From CAZMXP01 sp964570285 (GTDB lineage: Bacteria; Planctomycetota; PLA2): DNA of 29,826 nucleotides. Both the position numbers and the translations under genes were made by a program. Numbering within the stretch: position 1 is the first letter of the stretch; the number at the start of each line of letters is the position of its first letter. The notes under the pieces are model-generated. The model searched no databases, was not told the DNA's origin, and saw nothing but the letters and a program-made list of their open reading frames with translations. The DNA lies in assembly GCA_964570285.1 (NCBI GenBank), contig CAZMXP010000058.1:1-29826 (forward strand). The letters run 5' to 3'. Below, piece after piece: positions 1 to 6,084 of this stretch.

Positions 1-51
1 ATCGCCGCCTGAACGTGACTCATCCGGCACGATCAAGCGGGATCAAGGGCT

Positions 52-429
52 CTAGAGCCGGACGGGTCGCCCCGCGACGAGGTCGGCGTGGATCGCCTCG
101 AGTTCGTCGGCGGCGCCCTTGTGGATCAATTCGGCGAGGCGACGGCGCTCCGCGGCATCGACCTGCTCCCACGCGACGCGCATCAGCGCAAGCAGGTCTC
201 CCGCGTCGTGCTTCCGGCGCTCCGGCGGCCGCGTCGGCGAGATCGCCGCGAAGAACTTGAGCAGCATGTGCCCGCAGGCGTCGAGCGTCGGCCCCTGCCC
301 GAGCCCGGGGATCGGCGCGGTCGTGCGATGGCTGCCGAGGACGGCCAGCCGGAGCGGATGCCGCTCCGCGATGAGCAGGTCGCCCACCTTGACCTCACCC
401 TCGAGGACCAGCCAAGCGTCGTCCTGCAA
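52..429 (-). CDS. Hypothetical protein, 125 aa
   Basis: I do not recognise this protein. It is short and soluble-looking, with no signal peptide or membrane segment. The N-terminal half is beta-rich and hydrophobic (around LVLEGEVKVGDLL, residues 7-19). The C-terminal half is charged and helical. The open frame continues upstream to 657, but third-position GC falls sharply above about 430 and the upstream peptide is low-complexity, so I place the start at a TTG (427-429). A TACGAT hexamer ends 8 nt before this TTG, the same layout as several other genes in the window. The gene is divergent from mrfA, with about 280 bp between the two starts. No frameshift is visible. The start is inferred; the coding frame in the downstream half is well supported by codon use. 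Confidence 0.6.
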   Translation of the reverse strand: MQDDAWLVLEGEVKVGDLLIAERHPLRLAVLGSHRTTAPIPGLGQGPTLDACGHMLLKFFAAISPTRPPERRKHDAGDLLALMRVAWEQVDAAERRRLAELIHKGAADELEAIHADLVAGRPVRL

Positions 430-437
430 CGGCGCGC

Positions 438-443
438 ATCGTA
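438..443 (-). promoter_or_regulatory. -10-like hexamer TACGAT for the hypothetical gene
   Basis: TACGAT on the minus strand ends 8 nt before the proposed TTG start, which would make the mRNA leaderless. No clear -35 is seen. It is supported mainly by the same arrangement at other genes in the window. Confidence 0.4.
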
Positions 444-639
444 CCGCCCGCGAGTGTCGTCGCGATGGCCGGAGTTGCTGCGAGAGCACGCTCGGTGCTC
501 CGTTGGATCCTCGCCGGAGCCGTTCCCGGGGGATGCGTTGCAGGACCTCGACGTCAGCCTGATCGCCGCCGTCCTGCCTGGAGCACCGCGGCGCGAGTGG
601 GCGCGAGGCGGGCGATCGCATCGCCCCCTGGTCCTTTCC

Positions 640-683
640 GGGCCCCTTGGGGCCCATAGCCCGCGAAGCGGGCGACGGGCCCC
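640..683 (+). repeat. Dispersed palindromic repeat, copy 1
   Basis: This 44-bp G+C-rich element has two nested dyads: a 7-bp stem (GGGCCCC-TT-GGGGCCC) followed by ATAG and a second stem-loop (GCCCGC-GAA-GCGGGC), ending in GGGCCCC. Nearly the same sequence occurs at 27238-27269 and 27295-27339 inside mqnD, and a partial inverted copy at 15429-15459. Here it lies in the divergent spacer, about 30 bp upstream of mrfA. It could act as a transcript hairpin or be a small non-autonomous repeat; the sequence does not decide between these. Confidence 0.8.
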
Positions 684-698
684 GTCCCCCCTCTCCGT

Positions 699-704
699 CA
701 CAAT
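699..704 (+). promoter_or_regulatory. -10-like hexamer CACAAT for mrfA
   Basis: CACAAT ends 6 nt before the GTG start of mrfA, so transcription from it would begin at or next to the start codon. No Shine-Dalgarno sequence is present between them. Confidence 0.45.
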
Positions 705-710
705 CGCCTT

Positions 711-3005
711 GTGACGTCGATCCCGAAGGCCACGCTGCCGCTCGAGGAGGTGCTCGACCGGCTGCGCTCTGACCCGCGCTACGCGGAAAACGTCGTCACG
801 TGGAAGACGCTCGAGCCGAAGGCGGCCCGGTTCGCCGACTACCCGGAGTGGGTCCACCCGGGGCTGCTCGCGACGCTGAAGGGATACAAGTTCGAGCGGC
901 TCTACACGCACCAGCGGGCGGCGGCGGATCTCGCGCACGCGGGCAAGAGCGTCTGCGTCGTCACGCCGACGGCGTCGGGGAAGACGCTCTGCTACAACCT
1001 GCCGGTCCTCGATGCTGCCGTGCGGAAGGAGGGGGCGCGGGCGCTCTACCTTTTCCCGACGAAGGCGCTGTCGCAGGACCAGGTCGCGGAGCTCAACGCC
1101 GTGGTCGCGCGGCTGCCGGAGGGGGTGGCCGCCTACACCTACGACGGCGACACGCCGTCGAGCACGCGGGCGGTCTTGCGCGAGCGCGGCGAGATCATCG
1201 TCACCAACCCTTACATGCTGCACTCGGGCATCCTGCCCAACCACGTCAAGTGGACCGACCTCTTCCAGGGGCTCCGGTATGTGGTGGTGGACGAACTGCA
1301 CGCCTACCGCGGCGTCTTCGGCAGCCACGTCGCGAACGTCTTCAGGCGCCTTCGGCGCATCGCGCGCCACTACGGAAGCGACCCGGTCTTCGTCTGCTCC
1401 TCCGCGACGATCAAGAACCCGAAGGAGCACGCGGAGAACCTGCTCGGCGTGCCGGTCGAGCTGGTCGAGGAGTCGGGCGCCCCGCGGGGCGAGAGGCACT
1501 TCGTGCTCTACAACCCGCCCGTTGTCAACCGCGACCTCGGCCTGCGCGCGAACTCCATCGAGGAGGTGCGGCGGCTCTCGGGGCTCTTCGCCGGAGGCGC
1601 GGTGCAGACGATCTACTTCGTCCGCTCGCGGCAGATGGTCGAGGTGCTGACGAAGTACCTGAAGGATCGAAACCGCGAGCGCGGCCTGCCGCTCGAGACG
1701 GTCTGCGCCTACCGCGGCGGCTACCTGCCGAAGCTGCGGCGCACGATCGAGAGCGGCCTTCGCAGCGGCGAGATCCACGAGGTCGTCTCGACCAACGCCC
1801 TCGAACTCGGCGTCGACATCGGCTCCCTCGACATCGCGGTGCTGACCGGCTACCCGGGCACGCTGGCTTCGACGATGCAACAGGCGGGGCGCGCGGGCCG
1901 CCGCTCGGGCACGAGCCTCGCGGTCCTCGTCTGCCGCTCGACCGCGCTCGACCAGTACATCGCCGCGCACCCCGAGTACCTCTTCGAGCGACCGCAGGAG
2001 AGCGCGGTGGCCGACCCGGACAACCTGATCCTCTTCGTCAACCACCTGAAGTGCGCCGCGTTCGAGCTGCCTTTCGACGAGGGCGCGACCTTCGGCGGCA
2101 ATCCCGTCACCGGCGAGGTGCTCGACTACCTCGCGCGCGAGGCGAAGATCCTGCACAAGGCGGGCGGCCGCTACCACTGGATGGCGGAGGCCTACCCCGC
2201 CGAGGACGTCTCGCTCTCCTCCGCCGATGTCGACTACTTCGTCGTCCTCGACGAGGAGAAGAACACCGTCATGGCGGAGGTGGACCGCCCCGACGCGATG
2301 ACGCAGATCCACGAGGGCGCGATCTACGGCCACCAGGGCGACCAGTTCCTGATCACGAGGCTCGCCTACGAGGAGCGGCGCGCCTACGCGAAGCGGATCA
2401 ATCCCGACTACTTCACCGAGGCGGAGGTCGACGTCGACGTCCGCGTCGTCCATGCGGATGCCATGGTCAGGGGTCCGGGGCATGAACTCCACCGCGGCGA
2501 GGTCGGCGTCAAGACGCTCGCGACGGTCTACAAGAAGATCAAGTTCTACACGCGCGAGAACGTCGGCGCGGGCGAGATCGCGCTGCCGCCCGAGGAGATG
2601 GAGACGACGTCGGTCTGGATGCTGCTCGACCCCGCGACGGCCGCCGAAGCGGGGCTCGGCGACCCGCGCCACGCGGGCGGCTGGACGGGCCTCGCGCACC
2701 TCTTGCGCCACCTGCTGCCGGTCTACCTCGGCTGCAGCGTCACCGACGTTCGCGGCAAGGCGGAGATCAGGAGCCCCGACTTCGACCGCCCCTCGCTCTT
2801 CCTCTTCGACAACGCGCCCGGCGGCGTCGGCCTCGCCGAGAAGATGCACGAACTCTGGCCGCTGCTGCTCGAGACGGCGCGCGAGGTCGTCTCGCGCTGC
2901 CCCTGCGCGAACGGCTGTCCCGCCTGCGTCGGCCCCGCGCCGCAGACCGGTGCGCTCGGAAAAGAGGTCGCGGGGCGTATCCTGCACCTGTGCGTTGGCC
3001 CCTGA
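711..3005 (+). CDS. mrfA: MrfA/YprA-like DEAD/DEAH-box helicase with DUF1998 (MZB) domain
   Basis: A 764-aa superfamily 2 helicase. Walker A is PTASGKT (about residues 86-92), the Walker B box reads DELH (194-197) and motif III is SSAT. A second RecA domain follows, with an HRR-like QQAGRAGRRSG motif. The C-terminus holds the four-cysteine zinc site of the MZB/DUF1998 domain: C730, C732, C736 and C739 in CPCANGCPAC. This is the layout of Bacillus subtilis MrfA (YprA), a 3'-5' DNA helicase that works with MrfB in repair of mitomycin C damage. An mrfB homologue lies just downstream, which supports the assignment over a generic Lhr-like helicase. The start is GTG at 711. The stop lies inside the next gene (16-bp overlap), so the two are probably co-transcribed. 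The native substrate in this organism is unknown. Confidence 0.9.
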   Translation: MTSIPKATLPLEEVLDRLRSDPRYAENVVTWKTLEPKAARFADYPEWVHPGLLATLKGYKFERLYTHQRAAADLAHAGKSVCVVTPTASGKTLCYNLPVLDAAVRKEGARALYLFPTKALSQDQVAELNAVVARLPEGVAAYTYDGDTPSSTRAVLRERGEIIVTNPYMLHSGILPNHVKWTDLFQGLRYVVVDELHAYRGVFGSHVANVFRRLRRIARHYGSDPVFVCSSATIKNPKEHAENLLGVPVELVEESGAPRGERHFVLYNPPVVNRDLGLRANSIEEVRRLSGLFAGGAVQTIYFVRSRQMVEVLTKYLKDRNRERGLPLETVCAYRGGYLPKLRRTIESGLRSGEIHEVVSTNALELGVDIGSLDIAVLTGYPGTLASTMQQAGRAGRRSGTSLAVLVCRSTALDQYIAAHPEYLFERPQESAVADPDNLILFVNHLKCAAFELPFDEGATFGGNPVTGEVLDYLAREAKILHKAGGRYHWMAEAYPAEDVSLSSADVDYFVVLDEEKNTVMAEVDRPDAMTQIHEGAIYGHQGDQFLITRLAYEERRAYAKRINPDYFTEAEVDVDVRVVHADAMVRGPGHELHRGEVGVKTLATVYKKIKFYTRENVGAGEIALPPEEMETTSVWMLLDPATAAEAGLGDPRHAGGWTGLAHLLRHLLPVYLGCSVTDVRGKAEIRSPDFDRPSLFLFDNAPGGVGLAEKMHELWPLLLETAREVVSRCPCANGCPACVGPAPQTGALGKEVAGRILHLCVGP

Positions 3006-3691
3006 TCCTCGTCGTCGCGGGCAACCTGCTCGCTCTCGTGCCGGTCGGTCTCGGCCTGCCCGACCTCCCCGCGCCCCTCCCCTTCCTCCCGATGGTTGTT
3101 GGCGTCCTCTGGGCCTGGATCGCCTGGTCCCGGGAGGGAAAGCGGATCGCGGCGGCGATCCTCTGCACCGCGATCGCGGGCGCCTACGCCGGCTGGTTCT
3201 TCGGCCTCTCGACCTACCGCGAGCAGAAGGGGGTGCCCTCGGCCGGCACGCTCGCCCCCGACATCGAGGCGGTGCGCGTGCGCGACGGCGCGCGCTTCCG
3301 CCTCGGCTCGCTGCGCGGCCAGTCGATCGTGCTCGTCTTCTTCCGCGGCGCGTGGTGACCCTACTGCAAGCGCGAGCTGGTCCAGCTCGCCGGCCTGAAG
3401 GAGTCCTTCGCGCGGCTCGGTGCCGAGCTCTATGCGATCAGCGCCGACCCGCCCGACCGGCTCTCCGGCCTGCAAGAGGACCTCGGCACCGGCGTCACGC
3501 TGCTCAGCGACGACGGCGGCAAGGCGATCGAGGCCTTCTCGATGGTCGATCCCTCGCCCTTCCCGCCCCGGCGCGTCGCCCGGAGCGGCACCTTCCTGAT
3601 CGACCCCGAGGGGAGGGTGCGCGAGGCGCTCTTGCCCGGCAGCTACCGCGAGCGCCCCGCGGCGGAGCGCCTGCTCGAACTGCTCCGCTGA
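2990..3691 (+). CDS. Membrane-anchored AhpC/TSA-type redoxin, probable selenoprotein (TGA = Sec at 3356-3358)
   Basis: A GTG-start gene overlapping mrfA by 16 bp. The N-terminus has about three hydrophobic segments (residues 4-22, 31-45 and 53-70), then a thioredoxin-fold redoxin domain. The frame reaches FFRGAW and then TGA, and continues in the same frame with PYCKRELVQL to a normal TGA at 3689-3691. This gives 233 aa if residue 123 is selenocysteine. In AhpC/TSA-like redoxins this position is the catalytic Cys of a WCPYC motif, so the TGA sits exactly where Sec replaces Cys (U-x-x-C). A perfect 8-bp hairpin with a GUC loop begins 14 nt after the TGA, as expected for a bacterial SECIS. Downstream codon use stays gene-like. 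The likely role is reduction of peroxides or thiols at the membrane, with the active domain on an unproven side. A nonsense mutation is the less likely alternative. Confidence 0.85.
3372..3390 (+). promoter_or_regulatory. Bacterial SECIS-like hairpin
   Basis: GCGAGCTG (3372-3379) pairs perfectly with CAGCTCGC (3383-3390) around a GTC loop, giving GGU at the apex. The hairpin lies within the coding region and starts 14 nt after the in-frame TGA. Bacterial SECIS elements are short hairpins immediately downstream of UGA with a GG/GU in or next to the apical loop, recognised by SelB. Function is inferred. Confidence 0.7.
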
Positions 3692-3710
3692 TTGTGCCTT
3701 GAGGCCGCCC

Positions 3711-3730
3711 GACCACCAGATGTGGTGGTC
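3711..3730 (+). terminator. Hairpin after the redoxin gene, possible terminator
   Basis: GACCACCA and TGGTGGTC form a perfect 8-bp stem with a GATG loop, 19 bp after the redoxin stop. It is followed by a pyrimidine-rich TCTCTCCCT tail rather than a clean T run, so termination would be weak or partial. It may separate mrfB transcription from the upstream genes. Confidence 0.45.
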
Positions 3731-3785
3731 TCTCTCCCTAACCCGTTGCGGCAGCGTGCTTTCCGGCGGCGTCCCCCCCCGCCGG

Positions 3786-3791
3786 GACAAT
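3786..3791 (+). promoter_or_regulatory. -10-like hexamer GACAAT for mrfB
   Basis: GACAAT overlaps the first in-frame ATG (3790) and ends 7 nt before the second (3799). This favours 3799 as the start of a leaderless message. Confidence 0.45.
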
Positions 3792-3798
3792 GGGGCCG

Positions 3799-5001
3799 AT
3801 GGCGCTCCTCGACAAGCTCAGGAGGATTGCCGCCCCCGTGGCGGCGGCGCCTGCGCTCGGCGGCGAGTTGCCCGGGGGGCGATGGGAGGGGGGCTGGGGG
3901 GCCACATGGGTGAGGAGGGAGCGCTTCCCCGTCGGCCACACCCACGGGTCGGTCCCGCTGCGCGACCTCCGCCGCCCCGCGCCGCCGCTTCTCGCCGACC
4001 TGGCGCGCGACCCGTCGCTGTCGGGCGTCGACCTCACGCGCGCGGTCTTCTTCGACAGCGAGACGACGTCGCTCGGCGGCGGCGTCTCGACCTACGTCTT
4101 CCTGCTCGGGCTCGGCTGGTTCGAGGGCGCGGAGTTCGTCGTCGAGCAGTTCTTCCTGAGCGACCTCACCGAGGAGGAGGCGCTGCTGCGCGAGGTGAAC
4201 GCCCGCTTCGCGTCGTTCGACGTCGCCGTCTCCTTCCACGGCAAGGGGTTCGACGCGCCGCGGCTGTCGGGGCGGCTCGCGTTCCACCGCCTCCCCCTCG
4301 CGCTCCCCCGCAACCACCTCGACCTCTGCCAGATCGCGCGCAGCCTCTACCGCGGCGCCTTCCCCGACTGCCGCCTGCAGACGCTGGAGCGGGCGCTCGT
4401 CGGCTTCGCGCGCGCCGACGACCTGCCCGGCGCCGAATGCCCGCAGGCCTACTTCTCCTACCTGCAGGGGGACCACTCCGCGATCCCGCGCGTCTTCGAG
4501 CACAACCTGCTCGACGTGCTGACGCTGCCCGCGATGGCGGTCTGCTTCGCGCGCGAGACCGAGGCGCCGGGCCACCCCGTGGTGCTCGGCAACCTCGGCG
4601 CGTTCTACGAGGCGCTCGGGCGCGACCGCGAGGCGCGCGAGGCGTATCGGGCCTCCCTCGACGGGCTCTCGGCCGCGCGCCACGCGCTCTACCCGCGCGC
4701 GCTGGAGAGGCTCGCGCTGCTCGAGCGCCGCGCGGGGCGGCACGCGGAGTCGGCCGCGCTGCTCGAGGTGCGCCGCGACACGCTGCCGTTCTCCGTGCAG
4801 GCGCTCGAGGACCTGAGCAAGCACTTCGAGCACAGGGTGCGCGATTTCGGGAGGGCCGAGGAGGCGGCGCTCGACGCGCGCTCGCGGCTGCTGACCGGCA
4901 AGATCGCGCTCGAGCCGCGGCTGAGACAGCAGGCGCTGCGCGCGCTCGACCACCGGCTCGAGCGGCTGCGGCGGCGCCGCGGCGCGGCTGGCCAATCCTA
5001 G
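3799..5001 (+). CDS. mrfB: MrfB/YprB-like RNase H-fold (DnaQ-like) exonuclease
   Basis: A 400-aa protein matching the YprB ribonuclease-H-like family. The acidic exonuclease motifs are visible: FFDSETTSLGGG (first D and E), SFHGKGFDAPRL (second D) and HNLLDVLTLP (last H/D motif). The C-terminal third is helical and TPR-like (LGNLGAFYEALGRDREAREA and following). In Bacillus subtilis, MrfB is a metal-dependent exonuclease acting with helicase MrfA in mitomycin C lesion repair. Here mrfA lies upstream with a redoxin gene between them. An upstream ATG (3790) would add three residues, but it overlaps a GACAAT -10-like box, so I chose 3799. The region just after the start (about residues 14-36) is G-rich and weakly conserved in appearance. 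Function is by family and context. Confidence 0.85.
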   Translation: MALLDKLRRIAAPVAAAPALGGELPGGRWEGGWGATWVRRERFPVGHTHGSVPLRDLRRPAPPLLADLARDPSLSGVDLTRAVFFDSETTSLGGGVSTYVFLLGLGWFEGAEFVVEQFFLSDLTEEEALLREVNARFASFDVAVSFHGKGFDAPRLSGRLAFHRLPLALPRNHLDLCQIARSLYRGAFPDCRLQTLERALVGFARADDLPGAECPQAYFSYLQGDHSAIPRVFEHNLLDVLTLPAMAVCFARETEAPGHPVVLGNLGAFYEALGRDREAREAYRASLDGLSAARHALYPRALERLALLERRAGRHAESAALLEVRRDTLPFSVQALEDLSKHFEHRVRDFGRAEEAALDARSRLLTGKIALEPRLRQQALRALDHRLERLRRRRGAAGQS

Positions 5002-5011
5002 CGCGAAACCG

Positions 5012-5017
5012 TACAAC
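5012..5017 (+). promoter_or_regulatory. -10-like hexamer TACAAC for birA
   Basis: TACAAC ends 7 nt before the birA ATG. The 7 nt between them (GGAAGGG) also resemble a Shine-Dalgarno sequence, so this could be either a leaderless promoter or a ribosome site within a longer transcript. Confidence 0.35.
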
Positions 5018-5024
5018 GGAAGGG

Positions 5025-6029
5025 ATGCCCCCGCAGACGCCGGATGCCGAGCTGACCGCGTTCCTGAGCGTCTTCCGGCCCAACCCGCAGGGGGTGAGGC
5101 CGGAGACCCTCACGGAGCGCCTCGGGTTCGGCCCCGCGAAGCTGGAGGCGATCCGCGCGCGGCTGCTGGCCGACGGGTTCGTGCTCGACACCGACGCCGA
5201 GGGGCGCTGGGTGCTCGCGGAGGCGCCGGACCGGCTCCTCCCCTACTGGGTCTGCGCGGGCCTCCGCTGCGACCGGCTCGCGGGGCTCGTCTACTACAAG
5301 GAGGAGGTCACGTCGACGCAGGACATCGCGTTCGAGCTGATGGTCGAGGGGCGGCCGCACGGCACGCTCGTGATCGCGGAGCACCAGACCGCCGGGCGCG
5401 GGCGCGGCACGCGGCGGTGGCACACCGTCCCGCGCAAGGCGGTGATCTTCTCGCTGCTGCTCGACCTCGAGCCGCCCGACACCTTCGCCTCGGTGCTGAC
5501 GATCGCGCTCGCGACCGCGGTGGCGCGCGCGATCCAGGATGTCGCCGGCCTCCCCGCGCGCATCAAGTTCCCCAACGACATCGTCGTGCGCGGCAGGAAG
5601 GTCGCGGGCATCCTGCTCGAGGTGAAGGACTACGGCGTGCCGACGCCGCGCGCGGTCGCCGGCGTGGGCGTCAACATCAACCAGCTCCGCGAGGAGTTCC
5701 CGGAGGAGCTGCGCGGGAGCGCGACCTCGCTGCGCGAGGAGACCCGCGACAAGGCGCCGCTCCGCCGCGCGCGGATCCTCCGCTACATCCTGCGCGAACT
5801 CGAGCGCTGGCTCGACTGCATCAAGCAGGGGCAGTACGACGACCTCGAGAACGCGTGGAACCGCTTCAGCGCGATGGAGGGCAAGGAGGTGGCCTTCCTG
5901 AAGGGCGGCGAGGAGGTCTCGGGCCGCGTCGTGGACGCCCGCATCCGCGAGGGGCTGCTCGTGCGGCTGCCCTCGGGCAAGGAGGAGCGCTTCCGGCTGG
6001 AGCACCTGACGGACGTGCGGTTCCCCTGA
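5025..6029 (+). CDS. birA: Biotin--[acetyl-CoA-carboxylase] ligase, BirA type with N-terminal HTH
   Basis: A 334-aa bifunctional-type biotin protein ligase. An N-terminal winged-helix-like segment (about residues 5-60) is followed by the catalytic domain with TSTQD, the biotin/ATP loop AEHQTAGRGRGTRRWHT, FPNDIVV, RKVAGILLE and GVGVNIN. The C-terminal SH3-like domain ends the protein (KEVAFLKGGEEVSGRV). It activates biotin to biotinyl-AMP and attaches it to carboxylase carrier proteins in the cytoplasm. The HTH suggests it may also regulate biotin genes as E. coli BirA does, but no biotin genes are nearby. The ATG at 5025 is preceded by GGAAGGG and lies 24 nt after the mrfB stop. Confidence 0.93.
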   Translation: MPPQTPDAELTAFLSVFRPNPQGVRPETLTERLGFGPAKLEAIRARLLADGFVLDTDAEGRWVLAEAPDRLLPYWVCAGLRCDRLAGLVYYKEEVTSTQDIAFELMVEGRPHGTLVIAEHQTAGRGRGTRRWHTVPRKAVIFSLLLDLEPPDTFASVLTIALATAVARAIQDVAGLPARIKFPNDIVVRGRKVAGILLEVKDYGVPTPRAVAGVGVNINQLREEFPEELRGSATSLREETRDKAPLRRARILRYILRELERWLDCIKQGQYDDLENAWNRFSAMEGKEVAFLKGGEEVSGRVVDARIREGLLVRLPSGKEERFRLEHLTDVRFP

Positions 6030-6040
6030 GGCCCGGGGCG

Positions 6041-6060
6041 GCGTGACCCCGGCGTGACCC
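6041..6060 (+). promoter_or_regulatory. 11-bp-period direct repeat, candidate response-regulator operator
   Basis: GCGTGACCC occurs at 6041-6049 and again at 6052-6060. The sites lie just upstream of the -10-like TACAAT (6071-6076) of the kinase/regulator operon, covering the -35 region. OmpR/PhoB-type regulators usually bind direct repeats with an 11-bp period, so autoregulation by the encoded regulator is plausible. Confidence 0.45.
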
Positions 6061-6070
6061 GCGCGCCCCC

Positions 6071-6076
6071 TACAAT
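6071..6076 (+). promoter_or_regulatory. -10-like hexamer TACAAT for the two-component operon
   Basis: TACAAT ends 8 nt before the GTG start of the histidine kinase gene, consistent with a leaderless transcript. No good -35 is seen; the position is occupied by the GCGTGACCC direct repeats. Confidence 0.5.
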
Positions 6077-6084
6077 GGCCGCCC

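Noticed and set aside
430..657. N-terminal extension of the first minus-strand gene
   Set aside because: Third-position GC drops, the peptide is low-complexity, and its first residues (MGPKGP) come from the palindromic repeat.
183..2987. 934-aa open frame on the minus strand opposite mrfA, and similar very long antisense frames (for example 12787-15333 and 20031-25223)
   Set aside because: They are shadows in GC-rich DNA. They are rich in Arg, Ala, Asp and Val, lack family motifs, and lie opposite genes with clear domains.
2990..3358. A 122-aa membrane protein ending at TGA 3356-3358
   Set aside because: The redoxin domain continues in the same frame after the TGA, and the TGA is at the catalytic Cys, so recoding is a better explanation than a short protein or a pseudogene.
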